Of a stretch of 64,000 nucleotides of DNA, positions 45,073-53,377 are shown piece by piece; the first letter of the stretch is position 1, and the number at the start of each line of letters is the position of its first letter. The notes beneath the pieces are model-generated. The model was given only the letters and a program-made list of their open reading frames with translations. It was not told where the DNA came from and did no database searches. The translations under genes were made by a program, and so were the position numbers. Source of the DNA: Pseudomonadota bacterium (GTDB taxonomy: Bacteria; Pseudomonadota; Gammaproteobacteria; Burkholderiales; Burkholderiaceae_B); the NCBI GenBank assembly GCA_023440825.1, contig JAEXRL010000028.1, positions 124,001 to 188,000 of the forward strand, read 5' to 3'.

Positions 45073-46278
45073 ATGTCGTCATCTGTTTCATCTTCAGCCT
45101 TGCGGCTATCTGACTTCATACATCCCACGGTGGCGGGGCTGATTTCTGTGCTGGTCAATTATGGGGGGACCTTTATTTTGGTCTTCAAGGCGGCACAAGT
45201 AGCTGGCTTAAGCCCTGAAATGACGGCGTCTTGGGTGTGGTCTGTCTCGATTGGAGTGGGGGTGAGTGGACTGATACTGACCTGGATGACTCGAGAGCCC
45301 ATTATTACTGCCTGGTCTACTCCCGCCGCGGCGTTTCTTGCTACGGCTTTGCTCAGCAGTTCGTACGCAGAAGCCATTGGCGCTTATCTCTTATCCGCCT
45401 TGGGTTTTGTCATTCTGGGTTTGTCTGGCTATTTTGATCGTTTAATACGCTTAATTCCTCAGGGTATTGCCTCAGGTTTATTAGCCGGTATTTTGTTGCA
45501 GTTTGGTATTAATGCATTCGCTGGATTCAGTCTGGATCCTTTCTTGGTGGGGCTGCTCATTGTGGCCTATCTATTGGTCAAACGCTGTACGGCACGTTAT
45601 GCCGTCGTGGCCATTTTGTTTATTGGCCTAGCGGTCTTGCTTTGGCAGCAGCGTTTGGATTTATCCGGTGTGCACCTACGTTTAGCGTATCCCGTCTTTG
45701 TTGCGCCCGAGTTCACCTGGCAAGCCTTGCTAGGCTTAGCCATTCCCTTATTCCTGATTACGCTTACCGGGCAGTACATGCCCGGCATGCTGGTGCTGCG
45801 TAACGACGGTTACCGGACCAGTGCTAATCCCATTGTCACCATTACAGGCATAGGTTCCTTGTTGATGGCACCGTTTGGGTCGCACGCTTTTAATGTGGCG
45901 GCCATTACGGCAGCAATTTGTACCGGTCCTGAGGCACACGAAGACCCGGCCAAACGCTGGTTAGCGGGCATGGCTGCAGGCATATTTTATATTTTGATTG
46001 GGGTGTTCGGGGTCACTTTAGCGGCCTTGTTCATGGCGTTCCCAGCCACCTTTATTAGCGCCTTAGCAGGACTAGCCTTATTAGGCACGATAGGTGGCAG
46101 TTTGGCGAATGCCCTGGCAGAGAGCAAAACGCGTGAAGCCGCTTTGATTACTTTTTTAGCTGCGGCCGCCGATATTCAGTTTTTAGGAGTAGGGGGTGCG
46201 TTTTGGGGGCTGGTCATTGGCCTGTTGGCGCATCTGTGCCTGAACGTGTCGTTTGCTTCGCACTTACGCCGTCACTAA
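45073..46278 (+). CDS. benE: BenE family benzoate/proton symporter
   Basis: 401-residue membrane protein with about 12 helices. Family marks: STPAAAFLATALL, LIRLIPQGIASGLLAGILLQFG, LTGQYMPGMLVLRNDGYRTSANPIV, and FGSHAFNVAAITAAICTGPEAHEDPAKRW. BenE imports aromatic acids such as benzoate. Aromatic ring-hydroxylation genes (benABCD) are absent from the window, so it may serve another acid, perhaps the substrate of the neighbouring catabolic operons. ATG 45073. Confidence 0.9.
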   Translation: MSSSVSSSALRLSDFIHPTVAGLISVLVNYGGTFILVFKAAQVAGLSPEMTASWVWSVSIGVGVSGLILTWMTREPIITAWSTPAAAFLATALLSSSYAEAIGAYLLSALGFVILGLSGYFDRLIRLIPQGIASGLLAGILLQFGINAFAGFSLDPFLVGLLIVAYLLVKRCTARYAVVAILFIGLAVLLWQQRLDLSGVHLRLAYPVFVAPEFTWQALLGLAIPLFLITLTGQYMPGMLVLRNDGYRTSANPIVTITGIGSLLMAPFGSHAFNVAAITAAICTGPEAHEDPAKRWLAGMAAGIFYILIGVFGVTLAALFMAFPATFISALAGLALLGTIGGSLANALAESKTREAALITFLAAAADIQFLGVGGAFWGLVIGLLAHLCLNVSFASHLRRH

Positions 46279-46332
46279 TGCACATATCTGGCCCCTTAGG
46301 GCTGCTGTATCGTTTTTTTTAAGGTAGGTATT

Positions 46333-47604
46333 ATGTACGATAAATCCATCACATTAGAACACTTTGATCCCCAACTTGCCCATGCCTTGCGTCAAGAACA
46401 AGCGCGTCAGGAAGATCATATCGAGCTGATCGCTTCTGAAAACTATGCCAGCCCTTTGGTGATGGACATACAAAACTCGGTGTTCACCAACAAGTATGCC
46501 GAAGGCTATCCAGGCCGTCGTTATTACAGTGGGTGCGAATATGTCGATGTGGCCGAACAATTGGCTCAGGAGCGCTTGCGGGAGCTGTTCAAATGCGATT
46601 ACGTTAATGTGCAGCCTCATGCCGGGGCACAGGCCAATGCGGCAATTTTCTTGGCGCTGATCCAGCCTGGTGATGTGGTCATGGGCATGAACCTTGCCCA
46701 GGGCGGGCACTTAACCCATGGCAATCCCGCCAATTTTTCTGGGCGTCACTACCATATTGTGCCCTATGGGTTGAATCCAGAAACAGGCTTAATCGATTAT
46801 GAGCAGATGGAGCGTATTGCTCTGGAAACGCGTCCTAAAATGCTGATAGGCGGATTTTCTGCGTACTCACGTTATAAAGACTGGGCACGTATGCGTGCTA
46901 TTGCGGATAAAGTGGGGGCGATATTCTGGGTAGATATGGCACACGTGGCAGGTCTGGTTGCCGCAGGGGTCTATCCAGACCCCTTACCCCATGCGCATGT
47001 GGTCAGCAGCACTACTCATAAAACTTTACGTGGGCCGCGTGGTGGCATTATCCTGACCCAGGGACAAAGTGAAGAGTTCAACAGAAAGTTGGATTCAGCC
47101 GTATTTCCGGGGGTGCAGGGCGGCCCTCTGATGCATGTTATTGCCGCTAAAGCAATTGCTTTCAAAGAGGCACTGGACCCTTCATTCATCGACTACCAAA
47201 AACAAGTGGTTGCCAATGCTCGGGCTATGGCCACTGTTATTCAGGAGCGCGGCTTTACGATTGTTTCGGGTGGCACAGATAACCACCTTATGCTGATCGA
47301 TCTGTCTAGCAAGCCTTATACCGGTAAAGAGGCTGATCACGCGTTAAGTCAGGCCTACATCACTACGAATAAAAACTCGGTACCTAATGACCCTCGTTCG
47401 CCCTTTGTGACCTCTGGCGTGCGTCTGGGGACGCCAGCCGTGACAACACGCGGGTTTAAGCAAGAGCAATGCGAATTGCTGGCACATTGGGTATGCGATA
47501 TTTTCGATGCACTGGAGCACGGTGATTTAGAAGCCGTACAAGCTTCAGTTCGTACGCAAGTCGTCACCCTCTGCAGGCAGTACCCGGTGTATCAGCAACA
47601 GTAA
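46333..47604 (+). CDS. glyA: serine hydroxymethyltransferase
   Basis: 423-residue PLP enzyme that converts serine to glycine and loads one-carbon units on tetrahydrofolate. Seen: HIELIASENYASPLVMDIQNSVFTNKYAEGYPGRRYY, GAQANAAIFLALIQPGD, WVDMAHVAGLVAAGVYPDPLP, and the PLP Lys in STTHKTLRGPRGG. ATG 46333 has AAGGTAGG eight bases upstream. The downstream sufE-like gene starts 151 bases on, with no clear terminator between. Confidence 0.98.
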   Translation: MYDKSITLEHFDPQLAHALRQEQARQEDHIELIASENYASPLVMDIQNSVFTNKYAEGYPGRRYYSGCEYVDVAEQLAQERLRELFKCDYVNVQPHAGAQANAAIFLALIQPGDVVMGMNLAQGGHLTHGNPANFSGRHYHIVPYGLNPETGLIDYEQMERIALETRPKMLIGGFSAYSRYKDWARMRAIADKVGAIFWVDMAHVAGLVAAGVYPDPLPHAHVVSSTTHKTLRGPRGGIILTQGQSEEFNRKLDSAVFPGVQGGPLMHVIAAKAIAFKEALDPSFIDYQKQVVANARAMATVIQERGFTIVSGGTDNHLMLIDLSSKPYTGKEADHALSQAYITTNKNSVPNDPRSPFVTSGVRLGTPAVTTRGFKQEQCELLAHWVCDIFDALEHGDLEAVQASVRTQVVTLCRQYPVYQQQ

Positions 47605-47755
47605 TTCTTATTACGCCTTTTTTAAAAGCTTGGCGTCGTGTGGCACGCCCACGCGGACGAAGGCCTACGCTGCCCAGACACACAGGGCTGGGCAGACGTA
47701 CAGAAATAGCGCTAAGATACTAGTTTGCAGATTGGAAAAAGGTGTGGTGTCGTCG

Positions 47756-48202
47756 ATGAATACGCGTGTTAACGAACAAAATCAATTCAGTGCCGATGAT
47801 GTTCAGGCGGAAATTGCCAGTGAATTCGCCCTATTGGGCGACTGGACAGAGCGCTACGCTTACGTCATAGATTTAGGACGTGGCTTGCAGGACTTTCCGG
47901 CTCAGTATCGTACTGACGAATACCGTTTTCATGGTTGCCAGGCGACGGTGTGGTTTCGATCCGAGCTAGGCGATGATGGGTACCTTTATTTTGACGGTAC
48001 TAGCGATTCTACGATCGTCTCAGGTCTAATGGCCTTGGTGTTCCGCTTATATTCCGGCCGTAAGCCCGAAGATATCGTCAATATCGAGCCTCATTTTATC
48101 GATGAGATAGGCTTAAAAGCACACTTGTCGACTCAGCGTGCTACAGGCTTGCTCGGTATGTTGCAAGAAATCAAAGGGCAGGCTCAAGCTTTACTAGCTT
48201 AG
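47756..48202 (+). CDS. SufE family sulfur-acceptor protein
   Basis: 148 residues. SufE proteins take persulfide sulfur from a cysteine desulfurase (SufS/CsdA) for Fe-S cluster building. Seen: EIASEFALLGDWTERYAYVIDLGRGL, the active Cys in RFHGCQATVWF, and FDGTSDSTIVSGLMALVFRLYSGRKPEDI. No suf operon lies here, so it could be SufE- or CsdE-like. ATG 47756 is used; a GTG nine bases earlier (47747) is an alternative. Its last four bases overlap the end of the converging sirtuin gene. Confidence 0.88.
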   Translation: MNTRVNEQNQFSADDVQAEIASEFALLGDWTERYAYVIDLGRGLQDFPAQYRTDEYRFHGCQATVWFRSELGDDGYLYFDGTSDSTIVSGLMALVFRLYSGRKPEDIVNIEPHFIDEIGLKAHLSTQRATGLLGMLQEIKGQAQALLA

Positions 48203-49041
48203 TCTTGTGTAAAAAAACCGTGGTCTGCTAAGCGGCCTTCCAGCATTTGTAGGGCCGTTAAGGCGCGTTCAGGCAGGGCTACACAATTGGCTCGCTCTGG
48301 TACCGCCGATTCGCGCAGGTTAACGCGTATTAAGTCCAGCCCCAAGCGTTCGCTAAAATATCGCACGGTAGGCACGGCTGTGCCCGCGCCCAGCTCAATA
48401 ATTACCGGGCGTTCGCAATGGCCTAGCCATTGTTGCAGGTTTCTATGCTGCTGTTCGCTGCGTTCTTCAAGCCAATCCCAGTCGTTGAACATCAGTACAT
48501 TCGGTCTAGCCAGTGCGCCGCAATGGGGGCAGAGTGGTGGTGTGTTCAGCAATAGGCAGCGCTGTGCATCCACTTCGGGGATAAAACTATCGGCAGGCCA
48601 AATAGGCTCGCCGCAAGTGGCTAGGCATTGCAGATAATGCACACTACCGTGGCATTCTAAAATTTGCTGCTCGTGAAAACCGGCTTGCTGAAACTGACCA
48701 TCTACATTACTGGTAAATACGAAAGCGCCGTGGGGCAAGCTTGCAGCGATTCTTTTTAAAATATGAAATCCTGCATGGGGCTGTGTTTGTCGATACAGAC
48801 CAAGTCTGTGTCCGTAAAACCCCCAGGCCAGCTCAGCTTGTCGATGAAAGTGGTCTGGCATGGCCATTTCTTCAAACCGCAGCCCAGTGTTTTTCAAAGC
48901 GGGGTATGCACGCCAGAACCCTTCCGGCCCTCGAAAATCAGGCAGACCGGAGTCCACGCCCATGCCGGCCCCTGCACAAATCAGTAAACCATCGGCTTGA
49001 GTAATATACGAGCTAGCTTGGCGCAGAGCGTGTTCTATCAT
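48199..49041 (-). CDS. SIR2 family NAD-dependent protein deacylase
   Basis: 280 residues. NAD-binding motif CAGAGMGVDSGLPDFRGPEG, FTSNVDGQFQQAGF (variant of TQNxDxL), the catalytic His in LECHGSVHYLQC, and a zinc site formed by CLATC and CPHC. Removes acetyl or other acyl groups from lysines with NAD use. The SNVDGQF form in place of TQNIDGL, and the Phe-rich segment after FRG, mark a divergent bacterial group; substrate class unknown. It converges on the sufE-like gene with a four-base overlap. Confidence 0.87.
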   Translation of the reverse strand: MIEHALRQASSYITQADGLLICAGAGMGVDSGLPDFRGPEGFWRAYPALKNTGLRFEEMAMPDHFHRQAELAWGFYGHRLGLYRQTQPHAGFHILKRIAASLPHGAFVFTSNVDGQFQQAGFHEQQILECHGSVHYLQCLATCGEPIWPADSFIPEVDAQRCLLLNTPPLCPHCGALARPNVLMFNDWDWLEERSEQQHRNLQQWLGHCERPVIIELGAGTAVPTVRYFSERLGLDLIRVNLRESAVPERANCVALPERALTALQMLEGRLADHGFFTQD

Positions 49042-49107
49042 GGACTATAAAAGAATTAAGCGAGTGTGATCTAGCAAGGGCAGATTAGTAAACCTAGCTA
49101 GCATCAT

Positions 49108-49153
49108 AGCAAGCAGGCCGGTTTGCTCAAAGCATACCGGCCCTAGGCTTGCT
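49108..49153. repeat. long hairpin between the sirtuin and PPC-protein genes
   Basis: Outer arms AGCAAGC/GCTTGCT, inner arms GGCCGGT/ACCGGCC and TGCT/AGCA around a CAA loop, all nested. It follows the stop of the PPC-repeat gene by 15 bases and has no T-run; it may be a Rho-type or processing end. Confidence 0.6.
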
Positions 49154-49168
49154 GTTGCGACGCTATCC

Positions 49169-50614
49169 TTATTGGCGGTACACGCCTATTTCATACTCCA
49201 TGTCCCGATCACTACTGCCTAAGGAAATAGCATGTATTTCATATTCTCCGGCAGATAAATTGAGCGTTAACAGAGAATTCATATCTCCGGCACTATCATC
49301 ATCTTCCGCAATCAGGCTTTGTCCTTGATACAGCTCCAGATAGGTGTCAAAGCGGGGTGATTCCATCAGAATTTTGTACTCACCGCTTTGCGGTATGCTC
49401 AGGCGATAGACATCCCGACGAGTCCCCGCCAAAAGTTGAGCTGAGTGGGTTTGTCCCAAGCTCAAGGTACCGCCACTGACAGGACTGCCTGGTGGCATGG
49501 TTTTAGCCGTTACAGAAAACAGACCTTGAGCTTGCTGACTTTGACCGAGTATGCGTAGTGTATGCGTACCGGCTTCTAGGCTGGTGCGTATGCGTTGTGT
49601 ATTTTGTCCACTTACGCCTTGATTCCCACCATCTAGAGACCAATCAGGCATAAAGCCAGTGGCTTCCAATGTTAAATCCACAATAGTGGGTTCGGCCAGC
49701 TCAATCAGCAAATCAATGCCCGACTGATCCAGCACACCGTTTCGTGTTATTCCATCCAGTTCAAGCACACTTTGCTGAGTTAGGCTCATGTCTTCAGGCA
49801 AAGGGACGGCCTGAAAATGGATCTCATAGCCGCCTTGCAGTTGGGATGCCCCCAAAGCAGAGGTGGCCTCGAGTATATATTCGCCTGGGCTTAGGTAAGT
49901 ACGGATTTTAGCGTCCAAATTCTCGCCGCCATCATCATCGGCCGCCAACTCTTTATTGCGCCGGTCCTTCAAAGCAAGATAGGGATCCATTTGTGGCTGT
50001 TGAGCATGCATATCAATTTGATACAAACCCGCCGTGTCAATATTCAAGCGGTAGCGGCGCTCTTTGCCCAAGCCCCAGTCGCTAAATTGCGTATCAGCCT
50101 GTAAAACTTGCCCTGCATAGGACTTCAATACCTCACTACTCAGATCAAAGGGGCCGTAGGCACGCTCATCGACCCCACTGACTACAACGGTATAGTCAGT
50201 GTCAGGTAAAGCTTTAAAGCCCAGCGTCAGTTCTCCCTCACGCTCGGGGCATTGGGCGCAGTGCGATTGCGCTATCAGTCGCCCTTTTTGCAGAACAGTA
50301 AGCTGGGCATTTAGCGGACCCTGCACACTGAGACGAATGATTTGATCCGTGGTGGAGTGCAAGGTGTAGGCTTGACTGCGTACGCCATTCACCAGATTAA
50401 GATAGCTTTGGCTGCTTAGCTCGCCAGAACTGGAGCCGTTCAGGGGCAGGGCAGTCATATCCGGTGCGTTGCTAGCTGGAGCAGGCTGTACAGCGCGTTC
50501 TTGATGCTGTGTGTAATAGGCCAGCCCGGCGGCGCCTAGTAGGACTCCAGCCAAAGCTGCACTTTGTCGAATTTTGACCTGGCGTACCCATGGTAGTGCC
50601 AATTTTGCATTCAA
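49169..50614 (-). CDS. membrane-anchored protein with PPC-type beta-sandwich repeats
   Basis: 481 residues. A short basic start, one helix (AALAGVLLGAAGLAYYT, about 19-35) and then an all-periplasmic part with repeats resembling bacterial pre-peptidase C-terminal domains: DPYLALKDRRNKELAADDDG...LSPGEYILEA and DTYLELYQGQSLIAEDDDSA...LSAGEYEIHA are two clear units with two weaker ones earlier. CAQC in the first unit could form a disulfide. No catalytic domain is visible. It starts with TTG 50614 inside the soxR stop (TTGA), so it is translated with soxR. Function unknown. Confidence 0.75.
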   Translation of the reverse strand: MNAKLALPWVRQVKIRQSAALAGVLLGAAGLAYYTQHQERAVQPAPASNAPDMTALPLNGSSSGELSSQSYLNLVNGVRSQAYTLHSTTDQIIRLSVQGPLNAQLTVLQKGRLIAQSHCAQCPEREGELTLGFKALPDTDYTVVVSGVDERAYGPFDLSSEVLKSYAGQVLQADTQFSDWGLGKERRYRLNIDTAGLYQIDMHAQQPQMDPYLALKDRRNKELAADDDGGENLDAKIRTYLSPGEYILEATSALGASQLQGGYEIHFQAVPLPEDMSLTQQSVLELDGITRNGVLDQSGIDLLIELAEPTIVDLTLEATGFMPDWSLDGGNQGVSGQNTQRIRTSLEAGTHTLRILGQSQQAQGLFSVTAKTMPPGSPVSGGTLSLGQTHSAQLLAGTRRDVYRLSIPQSGEYKILMESPRFDTYLELYQGQSLIAEDDDSAGDMNSLLTLNLSAGEYEIHAISLGSSDRDMEYEIGVYRQ

Positions 50615-51072
50615 AGTGGACGCTCAAGCAGCCGTGCTCCGGTGCCTGTTTCGCCCAGTATATCGTTGGGGTTGCGCAAGGGGCAGTCGTGTTGGCTTAA
50701 GCAGCCGCAGCCTATGCAGCTATCAAGCTCGTCACGTAGCCGTGTTAAACGAATAATGCGTTCGTTTAGGCTATGGCGCCAAGTCGAAGACAGCTCACGC
50801 CATTGTGTTCGAGTTAGCTTTTCGGTGGATGGATACTTACCCAGCATATTTCCAATTTCCTGCAAAGAAATTCCCGTGCGTTGAGCCACCTTAATAATCG
50901 CTACATAACGCAATACGCTAGATGGATAACGACGTTGATTTCCACTATTTCTAAAACTGCTGATCAAGCCTTTGGATTCATAAAAGTGCAGGGTGGAAAT
51001 CGCAACACCACTACGCTGAGCCAGTTCTCCCACTGTTAACGGACGGTTAAAAAAATTAGCGTCTTTTTTCAT
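50611..51072 (-). CDS. soxR: redox-sensitive MerR family activator SoxR
   Basis: 153 residues. MerR-type winged helix (LTVGELAQRSGVAISTLHFYESKGL, ISSFRNSGNQRRYPSSVLRY), a dimerisation helix, and the [2Fe-2S] site CIGCGCLSQHDC with the Cx2CxCx5C spacing that defines SoxR. Oxidation of the cluster by redox-cycling compounds turns on its target promoter. A perfect SoxR operator lies just upstream of its own start, shared with the divergent doxX gene. The gene for a periplasmic PPC-repeat protein overlaps its stop codon. Confidence 0.95.
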   Translation of the reverse strand: MKKDANFFNRPLTVGELAQRSGVAISTLHFYESKGLISSFRNSGNQRRYPSSVLRYVAIIKVAQRTGISLQEIGNMLGKYPSTEKLTRTQWRELSSTWRHSLNERIIRLTRLRDELDSCIGCGCLSQHDCPLRNPNDILGETGTGARLLERPL

Positions 51073-51076
51073 ATGC

Positions 51077-51107
51077 TTGACCTCAAGTTAACTTGAGGTT
51101 TTATAGT
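51077..51107 (+). promoter_or_regulatory. SoxR operator within a 19-base-spacer promoter for doxX
   Basis: CCTCAAGTTAACTTGAGG (51081-51098) is a perfect palindrome identical to the classic SoxR box. It sits between TTGACC (51077-51082) and TATAGT (51102-51107), whose 19-base spacer is the over-long spacing that SoxR corrects when oxidised. The promoter points right, toward the DoxX gene. Confidence 0.93.
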
Positions 51108-51191
51108 CTGCTTAGTTCGAATTGGCAAGCAGGTCTATGGCATATCGCCATATCACAACTAGTTAGAGATTGAGTTCAGGAGTAAAGAGCT

Positions 51192-51623
51192 ATGCATCGT
51201 CCACGATTAACTATTCGCCCTGATACAGGCTTATGGGTATTGGCGCGCGTATTGATGGCCGTAGTTTTTTTGGCCTCTGGTTTAGCCAAGCTGATAGATT
51301 TTCAGGGAGGTGTCGCTGAAATGCGGGCTGCGGGCTTAGAGCCTGCAGTCTTAGTGAATGTGCTGATCGCCTTGTATATGTTGCTAGCGTCAGCACTATT
51401 GATATTGGATCGTTACCTCATGTTGGGAGCGGGCTTATTAATCAGTTTTTTACTACTGAGTATTCTCATTGTTCACCGATTCTGGGCTCTTGCCGAGCCA
51501 GAGGCACACCTAGCTCTTTTGTTCGCTCTTGAGCACATCTCTTTGGCCGGTGGTCTGTTAGCGCTTGCTTTGGCCAGCGGCTGGCGTAAGCAACTCGTGT
51601 GTCAGTCAAACTGCCCAACATAA
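51192..51623 (+). CDS. DoxX family membrane protein under SoxR control
   Basis: 143 residues with four helices (LWVLARVLMAVVFLASGLAKLIDF, ALYMLLASALLILD, LMLGAGLLISFLLLSILIVH, LFALEHISLAGGLLALALAS). The first has the DoxX signature VARxLMAxVFLxSGxxKL. DoxX-like proteins are small quinone-linked or redox-related membrane proteins. The promoter directly upstream carries a perfect SoxR box, so this gene is the predicted SoxR-induced target. A CxxxC at the C-terminus (CQSNC) is unusual. Confidence 0.85.
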   Translation: MHRPRLTIRPDTGLWVLARVLMAVVFLASGLAKLIDFQGGVAEMRAAGLEPAVLVNVLIALYMLLASALLILDRYLMLGAGLLISFLLLSILIVHRFWALAEPEAHLALLFALEHISLAGGLLALALASGWRKQLVCQSNCPT

Positions 51624-51645
51624 AATTAGCCAAATTTTGAGTCAG

Positions 51646-51680
51646 TAATAAAGAACGGGGGCCAGTATTGCTGGCCCCCG
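51646..51680 (-). terminator. terminator of the csbD gene
   Basis: CGGGGGCCAG/CTGGCCCCCG with five-base loop; on the minus strand it is followed by TTCTTTATT. It may also end the converging doxX transcript. Confidence 0.65.
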
Positions 51681-51711
51681 CTGTCATAATCACTTGCCTA
51701 GTAATGCAGGC

Positions 51712-51912
51712 TTAACGATTACGGTCGTTGAATTCTTTCACCTGTTTTTCCGCTTCATCGATGGTAATGCCGTACCGCTCTTGTACCTTACCGGCCAAAT
51801 AGCGGCTATTGCCCTCGACTACGTCCAGGTCGTCTTTGGTGAGCTTGCCCCATTGTTCCTGAATTTTTCCAGAAAGCTGTTTCCAGTTGCCCTGAATAAT
51901 ATCTTTATTCAT
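51712..51912 (-). CDS. CsbD family stress protein
   Basis: 66 residues, matching CsbD/YjbJ from end to end: MNKDIIQGNWKQLSGKIQEQWGKLT, then DDLDVVEGNSRYLAGKVQERYGI and EAEKQVKEF. Small hydrophilic protein of unknown function that accumulates under general stress in many bacteria. An AGGTGA ribosome site precedes the ATG on the minus strand. It lies 58 bases downstream of the BON-domain gene, and the two may form a stress operon. Confidence 0.92.
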   Translation of the reverse strand: MNKDIIQGNWKQLSGKIQEQWGKLTKDDLDVVEGNSRYLAGKVQERYGITIDEAEKQVKEFNDRNR

Positions 51913-51970
51913 ACATCACCTATTTGGATATGGGTTAGTAAATTACGCCTGCTCAAACAGTTACTACTGT

Positions 51971-52312
51971 TTATTCCTTCACTTTCAATGCGCTAGAATC
52001 CACGCTTTTCACGCCTTTTACACTTTCAGCAACGGCGATAGCTTTTTTCATCTCAATGTCACTGGGTACCGTGCCAGTTAGGGTCGTCATACCATTATTG
52101 GTTTCGACTGAGATATCAGTGCTTTTTAAATCTTTGGTACTGGCCAGTTCAGCCTTGATTTTGGTGGTAATCCACGTATCAGAGACGGCTTCTGTAGCAC
52201 TGGAAGATTGCTCTTTATTTTGACTGGCCTCATTGGCTAAGGCTCCGGTCTGCATGCCCAGACCCAGGGCGGAAGCGAGTAAGAATTGCGTTAACAGTGC
52301 GGATTTTTTCAT
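51971..52312 (-). CDS. periplasmic BON-domain protein
   Basis: 113 residues. Signal peptide (MKKSALLTQFLLASALGLGMQTGALA), Ser/Gln/Glu linker, and one BON domain (DTWITTKIKAELASTKDLKSTDISVETNNGMTTLTGTV, ending AVAESVKGVKSVDSSALKV). BON domains of OsmY-like proteins bind phospholipids and help stabilise the envelope under osmotic stress. GGAGAT precedes the ATG. The 5' leader on this strand carries stable hairpins. Confidence 0.9.
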   Translation of the reverse strand: MKKSALLTQFLLASALGLGMQTGALANEASQNKEQSSSATEAVSDTWITTKIKAELASTKDLKSTDISVETNNGMTTLTGTVPSDIEMKKAIAVAESVKGVKSVDSSALKVKE

Positions 52313-52353
52313 CAGTTTATCTCCTTCAATAAGCCAAACTACGTAAAAATCAC

Positions 52354-52407
52354 GGCTCCCTGTTGGGGAGCATGTCTGGAATACAGACTTGCTGTGTTTC
52401 AGACATG
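52354..52407 (-). promoter_or_regulatory. hairpins in the leader of the BON-domain gene
   Basis: On the minus strand CATGTCTG/CAGACATG (ends 52371 and 52407) is followed by GCTCCC/GGGAGC (52355-52371). The short GTCTG segment can pair with either of two CAGAC copies (52384-52388, 52400-52404), giving alternative folds. No gene is seen in 52313-52638. Confidence 0.4.
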
Positions 52408-52638
52408 GCTCTACCGTAAACGGCTTGCCAAGCGGATGAATGTCAAAGCGTTACGAGGCTTTGCCTTGTTTTGTAGATGTAAAAGGGCATTTCTGCCCGT
52501 TGCAAGACAAAAAGAGTCACACACAGCCCTTTAAAACTGCGTGGCGGGCACGACAAGCCGGCTAAGCGATATGATTTTTACTACAAACCTTGTTGTGTTT
52601 ATTACGTTTTGTGGTCTGAGTTTTTGAGCGCTAAGCGA

Positions 52639-53265
52639 TTAGCTAAAGCTGCTTGGAAGGCCTTCTTTGAGCATAGCCAAGGCGCCTAGTACGAGCGCGT
52701 GAACGCCTTGTATCAGTTCTTGTTCCATTTCGGCTTCTTCCACTGCACGCTCAGCGTCTACATGTGGGGCTTTACCAGCTACTGAGTAGACCGTATCCGC
52801 CGCAGCAAGGCAGTGAAAAGTAATCGTCGCCAGTAACCAGCGTGCTTCCTGCTTTGATAGGCCATAAGCATCGGCGATGTGGCGCTGGTGTCCATCAATT
52901 TTTTCTAGCATAGGCTGCGTGGCCGCCAGTCTTCGTATGACATAAGGCGTTAGCCCGGGATTGTCTTTGACGAACTCTCGTACGGATCTGGTGAACACCA
53001 TCAGATATTGTTTTAAATCGCCATTTTTACTGCTCTGAGCTTGGGGAATTTGCCAGCGACAGAAAACCTCTTCTGCGACCAGATGCTTCAGTTCCTCCAG
53101 ACTGGCTACGTGTTTATACAAGGCCATATGGCTGACCCCCATGGCTGCCGCCACGCCTGTAAAGGTGATATGCGGCAGACCTAGTTGAATACCAGCGTCA
53201 GCAATTCGTTCTCGAGTGATGGTGCGAGGGCGTCCTCGTGCTGCGGGGCGCTTTGTTGTGCTCAT
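52639..53265 (-). CDS. TetR/AcrR family regulator
   Basis: 208 residues. N-terminal helix-turn-helix: RPRTITRERIADAGIQLGLPHITFTGVAAAMGVSHMALYKHVASLEELKHLVAEE; the remainder is a helical ligand/dimer domain. A basic arm (TTKRPAARGRPRT) precedes the HTH and may reach into the DNA groove. Two inverted repeats upstream of the gene lie across overlapping divergent promoters, indicating autoregulation and perhaps control of the TonB receptor cluster to the right. Ligand unknown. Confidence 0.9.
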   Translation of the reverse strand: MSTTKRPAARGRPRTITRERIADAGIQLGLPHITFTGVAAAMGVSHMALYKHVASLEELKHLVAEEVFCRWQIPQAQSSKNGDLKQYLMVFTRSVREFVKDNPGLTPYVIRRLAATQPMLEKIDGHQRHIADAYGLSKQEARWLLATITFHCLAAADTVYSVAGKAPHVDAERAVEEAEMEQELIQGVHALVLGALAMLKEGLPSSFS

Positions 53266-53319
53266 CCTTACTCCTTGGTAGCGAATGGTGTTTAGCTCGT
53301 CACTTTACCTTGTTTACTT

Positions 53320-53377
53320 AATTTAGTTTAAGGGGTTCAACTAAATCAAGATTTAGTTTATAGTAATGAAACTAAAT
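53320..53377. promoter_or_regulatory. two TetR-type operators across divergent promoters
   Basis: Operator 1: ATTTAGTT (53321-53328)/AACTAAAT (53339-53346). Operator 2: ATTTAGTTT (53351-53359)/AAACTAAAT (53369-53377). Their left arms start 30 bases apart, about three helical turns. Leftward promoter: TTGATT/TAAATT with 18-base spacer (53349 to 53320). Rightward: TTCAAC 53336-53341, 17 bases, TATAGT 53359-53364. Confidence 0.75.

Noticed and set aside
46280..46322. Terminator after benE
   Set aside because: The stem GCCC/GGGC is only four to five pairs and the T-run is separated by about 15 bases.
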